NCBI GenBank assembly: GCA_020137815.1 | Contig: CM035360.1 | Location: 7,378,743 to 7,442,742 of the forward strand | Reading direction: 5' to 3' | Length of the DNA: 64,000 bases | From: Hormiphora californensis | Lineage: Eukaryota > Ctenophora > Tentaculata > Cydippida > Pleurobrachiidae | Part shown: in pieces, positions 12,246-48,324 of the stretch | Numbering within the stretch: position 1 is the stretch's first letter | Layout of the letters: each line of letters opens with the position of its first letter | Position numbers and translations under genes: made by a program | The notes under the pieces: generated by a model | The model's database searches: none | What the model saw: only the letters and a program-made list of their open reading frames with translations | What the model was told of the DNA's origin: nothing

Positions 12246-14120
12246 AGCAATTCAGTTTCACATAATCGTGCAGCGATATAGCGTTCTCTTCACGCGGCGT
12301 TGAATAGCATTGAATTACTCAAACCCTCTTTTAACAAGTAAAAATGAGGGTACGAGCAAGGCAACAACAACAAGCTTCATAATTCATTTCATGTGTCATG
12401 CTATTAACCCAGACAAGTGGTTTAGTAGAATTTAGGTCGTGTATAATTCAACTGTAGGTCACGGAGTAGAATTCTGTTTTTCTGTTTTTGTTTTGACCTC
12501 CCACTTTTACTTTCAATTCTCAGTGCTGCGTTATCAAGTGTTGGAAGGTGCCTGTGGTAGCTTGCACTGGGGAAACACATGACGTCACACATGAACAGTT
12601 ACCATGGTTACAGGTAAGCAACTAAGCAGTTTAAATGAGTTACCACTATTAAATGTAGATGGAGATTAGGGCCTAGGTTTGGGGTTTCGCCTTCTATATC
12701 GTGTACTAGGGTTGTATTCGGAACTGGAATGGGATTGTACTGGGTATTTTTAGGGGCTCTTTATAGGTTTAAAGAATATACACGTTTGTAGGCAAGAACA
12801 GAGGTTACAAAGAAAGACCGAGGGTACAATTTCGGAGGTTTCAAAAAGGTGACCACACCAAGTGCTTCAACCCCGCTTAACTTTCTCATGCAGCCTCTCT
12901 CCTCAGAAAAGTAGTGAGGATGTAGGGAGGAAGGTGGAGGGTTTTTTAGATTGCACCCCTTGGTGGGGTCTGGCTTTGCTATCTTCCCCTTCCCTTGCAT
13001 GCGAAGATGAGGGGCTTGGTTTGTATTGGGGCTCTATTTTCCCGATTATCGAGTATGTTGCTAGTGTTCGCTTGTACCTGCTCGTGTTTTGTGGGTCTAG
13101 GTAGAAGTTTCTTTCACGGGTACTGGCCGCCAGGCTGCTTGTCCCAGCTACACTACTACGCTTGCTATCTGATTCTGTGAGAAAGGGGGTAATGTGAGCT
13201 GGGGAGAGATCAGGTGACAATCTGGGCAGGGGGGGTGTCAATCAGACACTCTGTTTCTAATTCTAGGGTTTTTTTGCTGCAAAAAAAGTGCTGTTTTGAT
13301 AGATTTCAGTATTTTCACCAAGAGATAGCACGTGAAAAAGCTCCAATTTGTTAATGACGGGTAATTGAATGCAATTAACTTACTTATTACCCACTTACTT
13401 TTCTCCAGTACGTTGTCTGATTCTCTGTAGTTCCCATACCAGGTCTGGTTAGCGCCCAGGGGTAGCGTGCTTGCACCCTATGTGGGAATTACTAGGTCAG
13501 ACTTTTTATGGTAAGCCTTGGAAAAGGCATCATTATACAATTTATAAAATTTGACGTTGATATTCTTGAATTAATTATGACCCAGATCTGTAATCATTTT
13601 CACAGTCAATACAAAGGAGGTCTTACACAGTGTAGAACATGGCTATGGGAGGTTGGGATTCGAAACCACGCAACCGGGAGATTAGATTCAACCTTAATTA
13701 ATTAGTTAATGGGTCACTGGTCAGATATATTTAAGTGGGAAACTGCCGATATAGTTTCATCCCTGCACCTTTCTAACTAGGAAGTCCCTATAACTACACC
13801 TAATCGTGTAACGACTTACTATTTAATTACAACTCATTAATTACCCGTATTTGGTTGGTTGTTGGTTGGGGTTGGTTATTTACACTGTGTAGCTTGTTTC
13901 CTATCCCAGGTAGATTCGAACTCTGCTCAACAGGCTGCTGGACACATGGGAGTTAATCGGGTTAGGAGTGAAATATAAAATAGGGCAGGTGGATGGGAGA
14001 GAAGTAATTTAGAGTTGGAAGCCTATGTCAGCTGCCACTTGGAGATACCCCATGAAATATGAATTGGCAATGAGCCTGACAGGACCTCGGTTTCAAAATA
14101 GAGATCACCAGATCAGATAC

Positions 14121-14185
14121 CTGGTAATGAAATTACCCCTCTGTTATGGCTCACAGAGCAATAAAAGGGGTGACTTCGTAACCAG
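14121..14185. mobile_element. Short MITE, family B, copy 1
   Basis: Imperfect inverted ends CTGGTAATGAAATTACCCC and GGGGTGACTTCGTAACCAG, 65 bp apart overall. Two relatives lie at 46466-46537 and 57201-57259. It sits 11 bp from the donor of an LRRC9 exon. Confidence 0.6.
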
Positions 14186-14196
14186 ATCACACATAC

Positions 14197-38989
<24,793 letters not shown>

Positions 38990-41552
38990 GACATGCCCTC
39001 CTGTGAAAAATACATATTGAAGCTTAGGTTATGGTCGAATACTGCGTCGGTTCAGGGGGTAGGCCACCCGCCACAGGGCTCCAAGACCCAAGTGGAATCG
39101 AAAACCCCTAATGCATGCATACCACATTTGGGATAAATAATGCTAATCTAAATCAGCCTGGATATCCTGAAAAAGTGTAAAGCAAGCACGCTCGTCCTCG
39201 ACAGGGAAAATCAAAAAATCGCCAAAAAAGAAGTCGGAAAAGTTTTTTGCGTCAAGTAAAAAAGTTGAGCTGACCAAGAAGATCAATCTCTGTCAAAGTA
39301 TAACGCCGTTTAGTGGTTTAAATGTAACACGCGAACTTTATTTTGTTTTTATGGAATTTGCGCGCGCCAAGCTGGAGTTTTGTGCCAAAAAGTCGTTTTT
39401 TTTCTGTGCAGCTTCAGTTTGGGGCCAGCAACGTTTGCCAAGGGCGGCGTTAAAATCTTGGTGCCTTCTCGCGCGAAGCTCTTCTCGGCGTAAGGGCTTC
39501 CACTAATACATATGTCACAAACACACACACTCACACAGTCACACACACTCTCTCTTTAAAATCTGGGTGTTTCGTGAGTGCTCCTTAACCTGCTGCTCCC
39601 TCCTTAACCTGCTACATCCTCCTTAACCTGCTACATCCTCCTTAACCTGCTACATCCTCCTTAACCTGCACTCCTGCTCCCTCCTGAAACCTCCTGCTCC
39701 CTCCTTAACCTGCTAATTCCTCCTTAACCTGCTGCTCCCTCCTTAGCCTGCACTGCTGCTCCCTCCTTAACCTGCACTGCTGCTTCCTCCCTAACCTGCT
39801 GCTCCCTCCTCAACCTGCTGCTCCCTCCTTAACCTGCTACATCCTCCTTAACCTGCTACATCCTCCTTAACCTGCTACATCCTCCTTAACCTGCACTCCT
39901 GCTCCCTCCTGAAACCTCCTGCTCCCTCCTTAACCTGCTGCTCCCTCCTTAACCTGCACTGCTGCTCCCTCCTTAACCTGCACTCCTGCTCCCTCCTGAA
40001 ACCTCCTGCTCCCTCCTTAACCTCCTGCTCCCTCCTTAACCTGCTGCTCCCTCCATAACCTGCTACATCCTCCTTAACCTGCACTGCTGCTTCCTCCCTA
40101 ACCTGCTGCTCCCCCCTCCTTAACCTGCTACATTTCCCATTTCCCTGTCCTTCCTACATCTTCATGAGACTTAGTAGAGGGATCATCCAAGCCAGAGTAG
40201 TGAGAATTTTAGGTTCTTAGTGTGTTTTTTCTGTTTTAAGTGTATCTTGGCCTACGAGTTTGTGTAGAGTCTGAGTAGATGAGGTTCCAGATTGACTGAG
40301 TCTAAAGGGAGAAACGAAAGAAGAAAGAAGATCCATACATACCGTTTTAACGTTTTTACCGATAAAAAACTATGCCATGTATGGACAATAAACTATTCGT
40401 GATGCTGAACTCTATTATTACCTATTAACCGTGTGTGTCTCATCTGATATTATGTCTGTTGTTATTATTTTGATGTTCACTTGTACCTGTTTGTTTATTT
40501 ATTTATTTGACTGTTCTTTTGTTTGTTTGTTTGTATATATGCTTGTTTGTTAACTTTCTTGTTTGCCTGTCTGTTTAGTGTTAACTTATTTGTTTGTTTG
40601 TTTGCTTATTTATTTGTTTGGTTGTTTGTTTGTTCGTTTTGTTTGTCTGCGGGCTGTGTTGGTTTGTTTGTGCACTTTTTCAAAAGCCGTTGTATCTCAG
40701 TTATTTAATTGTGCAGTTTATGCTGATGTTATCTGCCTCATTGTATCGTGAACTAGCTTAACCCGCTTTAGGTAACCGCTGGTGCTTTCACATCAGCCTT
40801 GTAGCTTATTTTTTATATCTATTTATATTAAATATGTTTGGTGTAAGAGCGGGACAAGGTTTTAATATTTTTATATTGACTTTGTGATAAATAGTGATTA
40901 AACTTAAACTTGACAAACGGTTTTTCAGGGTTAAGTCTTAGGGCTAAAGTAGGGTTAGGGTTGGGGTTTGGCCTTGGGTTTGCGTTGGGGTTTGGGTCGG
41001 GGTTAGGCCTTGAGGCTTGACATTTCCTACCAGATAAACTTTGAATTAGCCAAATCGGTTGAGTGGTTTGGCGGTTAGAGCCATTTTTTTAGTAATTAGT
41101 GTATCAACTTTTTTGGCAGCGTGCACCTGTAAACATTTTTTTGAAAAACCGGGTTGACCGGGCCCATTAATACGGAATATAACAATAAGTGTAATCAGTA
41201 CATAAAGGTTAAAATAAATTAATTCGTTGCATTGTTTTTAATCAAGTATAAAATATTAAAATCATTCCTGTCTGTAAACCGTTTAGGACTGGAACCTCGG
41301 TGACCACGGAGGCTGACAACAAGGGTTTTCAAGAGACAAAAAACATGCCACCAAACACCCAGATCGTAACGGCGCCCCTTCAGTTTCTTTTTTTGGAAAA
41401 ACATTTTTCACGGCTATTTCAAAAAATGAATCATAGCCAGTAGCCACGCAGCCATTGGCCAATTTTAGTAATTTAGCCGGTATCTGATTGCTACTAATCC
41501 CTATTATCAAAATTGAGCTTAAATTGATGTTATTCTCGAAATCATAGTTAAA
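38990..41552. other. Intergenic region LRRC9-eIF4E (divergent)
   Basis: 2.6 kb between two outward-facing starts. It holds a minisatellite (39580-40135), a T/G-rich (TTTG)n-like stretch (40494-40680), and G-rich telomere-like GGGTTAGG/GGGGTTTG words near 40920-41015. No gene recognised. The eIF4E promoter should lie in the last few hundred bases; no TATA box is evident. Confidence 0.4.
39580..40135. repeat. Short-unit minisatellite (CTGCTNCCTCCTTAAC)
   Basis: About 30 imperfect copies of an 18-21-bp unit such as CTGCTACATCCTCCTTAAC and CTGCTGCTCCCTCCTTAAC. Confidence 0.9.
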
Positions 41553-42817
41553 ATGGCAACTGCTGAGGTAGAGATCCCGTCAGCTCTTGAAGAGTTAAAG
41601 GAGGTGAAGGAAGCAATCCCTCCAGTGCCCAAGAAACATCCTCTGGAAAATGCCTGGACTCTGTGGTTCTTCAAGGAGGAGCGAGATAAGGACTGGATTG
41701 AATGCTACAAGAAAGTTGCTTCTTTTGAGACTGTCGAAGATTTCTGGGCCCTCTACAACTTTATAATGCCTCCCACCCGACTTGGTGTAAAATGTGAATA
41801 CTCTGTGTTTAAGGTATGTGTGATATATGTGTCAGCTGTGCAGTATGTGTCTTCCACACCTCACTCACGCCTCACACATCTCTCTGAATCTGGTTAGGAG
41901 CCCTTGTCCCCATTTTTTAGGAGGGAATTCAGCCCATGTGGGAAGACAAGAGAAACCTTAGAGGCGGTCGATGGGTTTACGCAGTTCCCCAACAAAAAAA
42001 TAGCAACGCACTTGACAAGCAATGGATGGAGATGGTAAGAGATTATGAGTGTTTTTATATTTCAGGATGGCATCAATCCTATGTGGGAGGATCCTAGAAA
42101 TTGTGAAGGCGGCAAGTGGCGGTACAACATGCTGCTAAAGCAACAGGGAAATCTAGATATGTATTGGAAGGAGATGGTAAAGTTTTGGGGAGTAATTTTG
42201 ACCTAAAAATAAAGTGTGGGGTTTTGCATGCCAGTGTGATTGAAATGTATGATTTGACCTCGACTGACTATTCCTCTCTCAGCTGATGAGCATTGTGGGA
42301 GAGCAGTTTGATGAGCATTCCGGTGATGTGAACGGTGTTGTTCTACAGAGACGGCTGCGAAATGATCGTCTCTCCATCTGGGTATCAGACACTAACAACC
42401 TTACCTCCGTTCAAAGCATTGGGTGAGTGCTTCAACAAGCTATTTGTCAAAAATAAGCATTTTTTATATTTGAATCACCATTTATACTTATTTCACATAA
42501 ATTAAACCACCCAATTGTGTGTTGTTTTTACTTGCTGTTTTCACTGTAAACTAAGCAATGCTGATCTGTTTGCCATTTCTACATTTCTGTCAGCTGAGCT
42601 TTTTATGTTGTTTTGGTCAATAATATTGAGATTTGACACTTCTCCCTACATGGTCTGATTTAAATTGGGCCAACTTGACTAATATCTCTCTCCCCCTCCC
42701 TACAGATTGAAATTCAAGAGCACTCTCGGCCTCCCACCCAGTGTCAACATCCACTACGAATCCCACGCGGACGCTCAGACCAAGGCATCCAGTCACAAGT
42801 TCTCACTAAAACTCTAG
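41553..42817 (+). CDS. EIF4E: Cap-binding translation initiation factor eIF4E with duplicated exon
   Basis: Exons: 41553-41813, then 41921-42034 (A) or 42066-42176 (B), then 42283-42422 and 42706-42817. The protein is 208 aa (A) or 207 aa (B). HPLENAWTLWFF, KDWIECY (cap-stacking Trp56), TVEDFWALYN, QRRLRNDRLSIW (phosphate-contacting basic residues) and YESHADAQTKASSHKFSL follow eIF4E to the C-terminus. Exons A and B are homologous and both cover PMWED (Trp102/Glu103) through LD..W: A has RGGRW (Arg112 kept), B has EGGKW. Both are in phase 0, both end GAGATG at a GTAA donor, and only 31 bp separates them, so joint inclusion is sterically unlikely. It heads the second row of co-oriented genes. 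Confidence 0.95.
41921..42034 (+). other. eIF4E alternative exon A
   Basis: 38 codons, from EGIQPMWEDKRN through RGGRWVYAVPQQ to KQWMEM. It retains the Trp, Glu and Arg of the canonical cap pocket. About half the residues match exon B. Confidence 0.85.
42066..42176 (+). other. eIF4E alternative exon B
   Basis: 37 codons, from DGINPMWEDPRN through CEGGKWRYNMLLKQQ to MYWKEM. It begins directly after a 31-bp intron ending ATATTTCAG. Arg112 is replaced by Lys; the loop beyond it differs in sequence and by one residue in length. Confidence 0.85.
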
Positions 42818-43087
42818 GAAAACTCTGTGAACGCTCTCGGACTCACACGATTCGGACGATCATTCGGATCTTTTGCTTCTTCTATTTTTTAAATCTCAGA
42901 GAGATCGTGGTGGGGTGGTTTGAATGGAATTGATAACGTTTGACAAATGTAATTTATTTGTGCAAAACACAAAACAAGTATAATTGTTTATGTGTTCCCA
43001 TCGCCAGTTTCCCCTTTTCTCTATAAATGCCCCTCTCTGATAAAACCTCCCTCCCTCTCTCTGTCACCCTTCCCTCCCTTTAGCACT

Positions 43088-44182
43088 ATGGAAGGCTACT
43101 CAATCGGTGATATCAGTTCTCTCCTAAACTCCAGCACAGCACCAACTGCCACCCCCACAAATGACCTCTTCTCAGCTACCCCTGCTACCACCCCCGTATC
43201 ACTTGATGAGATCTACGCCAAACCGGCAGCTAAACGAGCCAAGAAAGACAAAAAGAAGAAGTCTGAGGATGATGTTTTAGAAAAAGAGGAGGAGAAAGAG
43301 GATGAACAACAGGGAGTTACTTACCAGCAGTTGTCTGCCGAGGAGAAGTTAGCCATTGACAAAAGGACATTGTTCATTGGAAATTTGCCAATTGGTAGTA
43401 ACAAGAAACAGCTGCACCGTGTGTTTAGAGAGTTTGGTAAGATTGAGTCAATGAGGTTCCGATCAGTTGCTGTTAGTGACCTAAAACTCGGTAAGAAAGT
43501 GTGTATGAAGGCAAACAAGGTGAACGAGAATGCGACCAATAAGAATGCTTACATCGTGTTTGCTAGTGAGGAATGTGTGACTGGGGCGGTTGTAAAGAAC
43601 GGCTCCAAAATAGGAGACAACTGTATCCGAGTAGACAAGGTGGTTAAATCGAAAAAGGAACAGAGTGATGACCAACAAAAGTCCATATTTGTTGGTAACA
43701 TGCCATTTGGTGCAGCTGAAGAGGAGGTCCGGGAGGCCCTGGCTCAGTGTGGGGAAATTGAGTACGTGAGACTAACTCGTGACAAACAAACCAACATTGG
43801 TAAAGGGTTTGGGTATGTTAAGTTTGTGGATTCTGCTGGAGTGATGTTGGCTATGAAGATCAAGGATAGTGTTACAGTTGGGGGAAGGCAACTCAGGATT
43901 CAGCGGTGTAAGAGCAAGGTTACACTGGAAAACAAGAAGAAGATATCGGATGAGAAGAAGAAGAAGAAAGAAGAGGAAGAGGAGGGAAGGAAGAAGGGTG
44001 GGTTCCGAGGGAGAAAATCCAAGGGTACAGATAAGGATTTGTTTAAAACTAAATCACCCGCTGGGAAGAAGGGTTTCAAGCCACCCGGTAAGGGGAGCAA
44101 CAAACAGAAACCGATCAGTAAGAGGAAGTTCGATAAAAAGGTTAACAAGGCATCCAAGAAAAATCAGGCTCCAGCGAAATGA
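43088..44182 (+). CDS. RBM34: RBM34 / Nop12-like nucleolar RNA-binding protein
   Basis: Single-exon protein of 364 aa from the ATG at 43088 (MEGYSIGDISSLLN); an ATG 96 bp upstream in the same frame lies in pyrimidine-rich leader and is less likely. Two RRMs: residues about 93-185 (RNP2 LFIGNLP; RNP1-like KNAYIVFAS) and about 196-275 (RNP2 IFVGNMPFG; RNP1 GKGFGYVKF). The tail is Lys/Arg/Gly-rich. In yeast Nop12 and vertebrate RBM34 this layout acts in the nucleolus in 60S biogenesis. CCTCCCTTTAG lies 4 bp before the ATG, and the gene starts 270 bp after the eIF4E stop. Confidence 0.92.
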   Translation: MEGYSIGDISSLLNSSTAPTATPTNDLFSATPATTPVSLDEIYAKPAAKRAKKDKKKKSEDDVLEKEEEKEDEQQGVTYQQLSAEEKLAIDKRTLFIGNLPIGSNKKQLHRVFREFGKIESMRFRSVAVSDLKLGKKVCMKANKVNENATNKNAYIVFASEECVTGAVVKNGSKIGDNCIRVDKVVKSKKEQSDDQQKSIFVGNMPFGAAEEEVREALAQCGEIEYVRLTRDKQTNIGKGFGYVKFVDSAGVMLAMKIKDSVTVGGRQLRIQRCKSKVTLENKKKISDEKKKKKEEEEEGRKKGGFRGRKSKGTDKDLFKTKSPAGKKGFKPPGKGSNKQKPISKRKFDKKVNKASKKNQAPAK

Positions 44183-44597
44183 GGAAAAACGACAGCTGAT
44201 GATTGATGGATGACTGGTTAAGTTTGAAGGACGCTCTGTTTTAACTGTAGCTTTGGAGAGGTTTTTAAGTTTCAGTTATGTGACACGGGTAATTTATTAT
44301 TTTACTGCAGAGTAACACTTTTAACAAAACAACTTTGTTTTCTTTCCCCCTTCTCCCCTACTATACCTCTCTTGCATGGAGAATTCTTACATGTACAACA
44401 TGTTTTTTATTCAACCAAGCTAAGATTGCTTTTAATAACATGTTGCACAACTTTTCTCAGCTACATCTCTCTCAACGATTTTCTCCCCCAATCCTGATAA
44501 CTCCATCACCCCCTCGCATAATACATCCCATATCCTTTCATCCCCCACCTTTCCTGATTCTCTAGTTCTCTCACTAACACCTTATCTTACAGCACAC

Positions 44598-47268
44598 ATG
44601 GCGTTAGCAGCAACCAGGAGAACTAATGTGCGTCTCCCGCCTGAGGTTAACAGGATTCTATACGTGAGGAACCTTCCCTATAAAATCACTGCTGAGGAGA
44701 TTTACGATATTTTCGGGAAGTACGGGCCTATCAGACAAGTCAGAGTGTAAGTAGTTATCTGGGCCTATCAGACAAGTCAGAGTGTAAGTATTTATCTGGG
44801 GTTCAGGAGTAAATAATAATAATAATAATAATAAAGGGTTTTTAGTATACCGCTCAGTCCAGACAGGGCTGGATCATTGACATGAGTCCAACACTGCCCA
44901 GATTCAGAGCGGTACACCAAGGTTGCTAATATCCTGACTCACTTAGAACAAAATAGACACATCTACTGATTATATACTCCAAAAATTGAAAAAAGCCTAA
45001 GGAAAAACGGGACACATAAACTTCTGGAAAACAACTTGTTAGCTGAAATTAAATAACAGACTATAAATCGAGATAAAGAAACAAAGCCAGTAGCCCTCAT
45101 GCTACAAACAAAAGTCAGCCCAACTGCATCAGCAGCCCCCCTGCTATAATAGCCCTAGGAAGGGAAATAGTAAGGAATTGTTATGCTAGAATTGCCTGCT
45201 CGACACGGGAAAGGGGAAGGATAGGACACCTCCGATTACAACTCTGAAGCAGATCCGAATGCCTCCTGAAACAACCTTGTCTTTAGTCTTGTTTTAAACA
45301 GATCAACAGGATGAACTGATCTGAGCTCAAGGGGGAGATCATTCCATACATCAGGAAGAAACACCGAAAGTCTCCTCCGACGCAACTTCGAGTTTGCATT
45401 GATACTTGATAGTTTGGGATATTTTAGCCGGAGAAAGTCTGGAACAGTTGTAGCCCTCGTCATCCTCACAGATCCATATTCCTCATCCCTAGGTACCAAA
45501 TCCAACAAGTACCTAGGGGCAGTTCCTCGAACAATCTTGTAAGCCAGGAGACATGCCTTAAAAGTTAATCTCTGCTGTATTGGAAGAATGTGAGCCTCTT
45601 TGAAATACTCCATGTAATCATCTTGATGACCATTCAGATTAAAGACAAATCGGATACAGGAGTTCAGAGTCTTCTGTAGATTTTGAAGGATTCGTTGTGG
45701 AAGTCCATAGTACAAGATATTACAATAGTCAATCTTTGATATCACCAGCTGCTTTACCAGAAGGATCTTAGTACTCTTGTCTAGGCACTTATTAACTTGC
45801 CAGAGGTTCTTCAGCATCAGTCCACATTGTCGTTTCACATTATTTACCTGACGCTCCAGCGTAAGGTGATCATCAAGTAGTACTCCTAGTGTTTTTCCAG
45901 TCTGTCCTTGGCATCTCATTGGTACTAATGACGTACCCCCAAAGTTTATTACCGGATCAAAATTGAGCTTTTCCAAAGAGCTCGATTTCCCAAGGAGGAC
46001 AAACTCTGTCTTGTCTTCATTACACTTAAGCCAGTTAGAGACCATCCACTTCTTCATATTACCAAGGCACTCCTCCACTGCCTGCTTCGTTACATTCCAT
46101 CCATCTGCATCAGTCGGTATCAGGCTAACATACAGTTGAGAGTCATCAGCATAGAGCTTGATGCTCAAACCATATGGCCGGGCAATATCCTGTAATTCCT
46201 CAATGTAAAGTAGAAAAAGAACCGGTCCTAACAGAGATCCCTGTGGAACCCCACAGATAAGGGCAATAGCCGCTGAAAGTTCTCCTCGTATGTTCACTTG
46301 AAAATTCCTCGATCCCAGGTAACTCCTAAACCAGTCCAACGCCAATCCAGTAACACCAAACCTCCTCTCTAATACTCCAATCAGCGCCTGATGGTCCACC
46401 GTGTCAAATGCCGCACTCATGCCGCACGCATGTTTTTTGTTACTAGGATTTTTCCGTGTCTGGGATTTAGTTACGAAGTCACCCCTAATATTTCGCCCCA
46501 CTGGGGTGCTCACGCGGAGGGATAATTTCATTACCAAGTCTGGGAGTTGGAGAGATCTTGTTTAGTTGTTTTCAGTGTGATGAAGCAACATTTTTCTTGT
46601 ATGTGGGCACTAATTATAACTCAGCATCGTTTTAAAGAGACAGCTCATGACCGTCTCTTCAAGAGACTCTCTTGATACCTTTTACGTACTACCATTCGAG
46701 TTACGAAATGCCTTGATATTATAACTCTATCTCTATAATAGTTCTTTAGAGTTTAATCGATCACCGATCACAAAACTTAAGGTAGGATTCTCAGAACATC
46801 CATTTCCAAGAACAATCCTTATTTTCAGGGGCACCAATCCTGAGACAAAGGGGACAGCGTTTGTTGTGTATGAGGACATATTCGATGCTAAGAACGCGTG
46901 TGATCATCTTAGTGGATTTAATGTGTGTAACAGATATCTTGTAGTTCTTTACTATCAATCAACAAAGGTAAAATATTAGCAGATTTAGTGTTGTACTAAG
47001 TGGTACTTACTTGGTTCAAATGATGCCATAATGAAAGAGAGAAAGAGAATAAGAGATGTGGGATGATGGATTTTGTTGCTAATGGATAACAATATAGTAC
47101 TTGTAGTTGCATTGTCATAGCTTTTACAACGCCCATCACTACCTTTCCATAGAATAATATACCTAACCCATTCTCCCACTACAGTTGTACCAGAAAGTTG
47201 ACGCTGAGAAGAAGCAAGCTCAGTTAGATGCCGCTAAAAAGAAGTATGGTGTAGATGGGGCTAAATAA
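44598..47268 (+). CDS. SF3B6: SF3B6 (p14), SF3b branch-point-contacting subunit
   Basis: Exons 44598-44746, 46829-46967 and 47185-47268, 123 aa (usual 125). The single RRM shows [13 protein letters not shown] (RNP2), [27 protein letters not shown] (RNP1) and [16 protein letters not shown], then the C-terminal SF3B1-binding helix ending KKYGVDGAK. p14 sits at the bulged branch adenosine in U2 snRNP. Intron 1 (2.1 kb) carries a LINE fragment and a MITE. The exon-1 end and its 5' splice site are duplicated in tandem just downstream (44758-44784). CACTAACACC...CTTACAG ends 5 bp before the ATG. Confidence 0.95.
44815..46440 (-). mobile_element. 5'-truncated non-LTR retrotransposon (CR1/L2/jockey-like) in SF3B6 intron 1
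   Basis: The open frame from about 46410 down to 45236 encodes the second half of a LINE reverse transcriptase: AAFDTVDHQ, then [21 protein letters not shown] (catalytic YADD), [13 protein letters not shown] and the C-terminal thumb ending [11 protein letters not shown]. It is intact over about 390 codons. The 5' half of the element is missing. The 3' end, at the low-coordinate side, is an (AAT)n tail at 44815-44837. It opposes SF3B6 transcription. Confidence 0.88.
46466..46537. mobile_element. Short MITE, family B, copy 2 (8-bp duplication)
   Basis: Inverted ends TTTAGTTACGAAGTCACCCC and GGATAATTTCATTACCAA, with an exact 8-bp flanking duplication GTCTGGGA (46458-46465, 46538-46545). It abuts the LINE fragment and contributes a spurious extension to its frame. 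Confidence 0.75.
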
Positions 47269-47541
47269 GGGGGACGGCTGGAGATTAGGAAATCTCTAAC
47301 TACACACCAGTGAGCTATTCAGATACTGCAACAAGCGGGGCAAAGAGAAGAACTAAGAAGGAGACAGAGACAATATGTTCTATTTTATTATATTGACACA
47401 TCTTATCATAACCTTGGGGTCAATGCCCTGGTATTCAACTTGTATTATTTTCTAATAGGGTCCGACACCAGATATTTCCCTGTTTTATCTAACTATCCTT
47501 CTTCTATCTACAGCATGTAAATCAGATAGTAACGTGGTGTA

Positions 47542-48250
47542 ATGTCTGATTTGAGGTCCTTCACGTCGATATTCATAAGGCAGGATCAAGGTAAGATTTT
47601 CCCAGGACCCTGACTAACCCTTTTCTTGCCTAGCTAGACTGTCTGAACAAAAGTCAAAACAACCCTTTTCTATCTAGGACACTTCAAACTAACCCTTTCT
47701 TCTCTTCCCAGATCGGCCATCTGATCAGAGTGACCAGGACCTCCTCACCGAGCAGTCAACATCATGGAATCCATGGTCAACAGCTGTCCAGGAAGACCCC
47801 TGGCTCCCCTCCATGACCAAAAAGCAAAGACTCATGGGCTTCCTAGCATGTCTCATGGGTGGCTCTCTCTTCTTCTCAATCTCCTTGATTTACCTTCCCT
47901 TTATCCTGCTCAAAGCACGGAAGTTTGCCCTTCTCTTTTCACTAGGCTCGGTGTTTACCATGGCCAGTTTCTCACTCCTGTGGGGTCCGATGAATCACAT
48001 TAAACACCTCCTATCCCGGGCCAGGCTACCCTTTACTGTGGCCTATGTAGGAACACTATTCGGGACTATATATGTGGCTATGGTACTAAAAAGTACTCTT
48101 CTCACAGTACCCTGTGCGGTGTTTCAATTAGTTGCCCTCCTGTGGTATGTGTTTAGTTATGTACCAGGTGGGGTGACTGGTCTCAAGTTTTTAACCAAGT
48201 TGTTGGGGAGTGCGCTGGTGAAGAAAGCAGAAAATATCCTGCCGGTGTAA
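47542..48250 (+). CDS. SFT2D: SFT2 domain vesicle-transport protein
   Basis: Exons 47542-47590 and 47712-48250, 195 aa. An N-terminal cytosolic region of about 55 residues (MSDLRSFTSIFIRQDQ, acidic) is followed by four TM segments: GFLACLMGGSLFFSISLI, FALLFSLGSVFTMASFSLL with WGP before the third, VAYVGTLFGTIYVAMVL, and FQLVALLWYVFSYVPGG. This is the Got1/Sft2 family of Golgi/endosome-to-Golgi trafficking. Which paralogue (SFT2D1-3) is not clear; the long N-terminus is most like SFT2D3. CTAACTATCC...TCTACAG lies 31 bp before the ATG; the gene begins 273 bp after SF3B6. Confidence 0.9.
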
Positions 48251-48324
48251 AAGACAATTGTGTGATGTTTTGGTGGTCTTCAGATGCACAGAATCTTCCA
48301 TTTCTTTGCAGGGGGTATTACAAG

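Larger units (their letters stand above)
10966..14196. other. 3.2-kb region without a recognised gene
   Basis: Between the RPS7 stop and the last LRRC9 exon I could place. A possible exon at about 11470-11565 (acceptor CCTTTCAG, donor before GTAACT) encodes a short peptide I do not recognise. A TATA/initiator pair lies at 12215-12245, and a G/C-rich stretch around 12850-13250 shows no convincing ORF. The C-terminal exon(s) of LRRC9 probably lie here on the minus strand but were not identified. Confidence 0.3.

Noticed and set aside
39875-40084. 69-codon Arg/Glu/Gly repeat ORF
   Set aside because: Simple translation of the 18-21-bp minisatellite.
40920-41015. Interstitial telomere-like GGGTTAGG words
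   Set aside because: Irregular and short, not a (TTAGGG)n array; no evidence of a fusion point.
42035-42176. eIF4E exon B as a decayed duplicate
   Set aside because: Intact frame, phase, splice sites and key Trp/Glu residues argue for function.
42992-43087. N-terminal extension of RBM34 from an upstream ATG
   Set aside because: The segment is pyrimidine-rich leader with a likely acceptor at its end; the protein starts naturally at MEGYSIGD.
45236-46537. 433-codon frame as a complete gene
   Set aside because: The first ~40 codons are MITE and flanking DNA, and the rest is only the distal half of a LINE reverse transcriptase.
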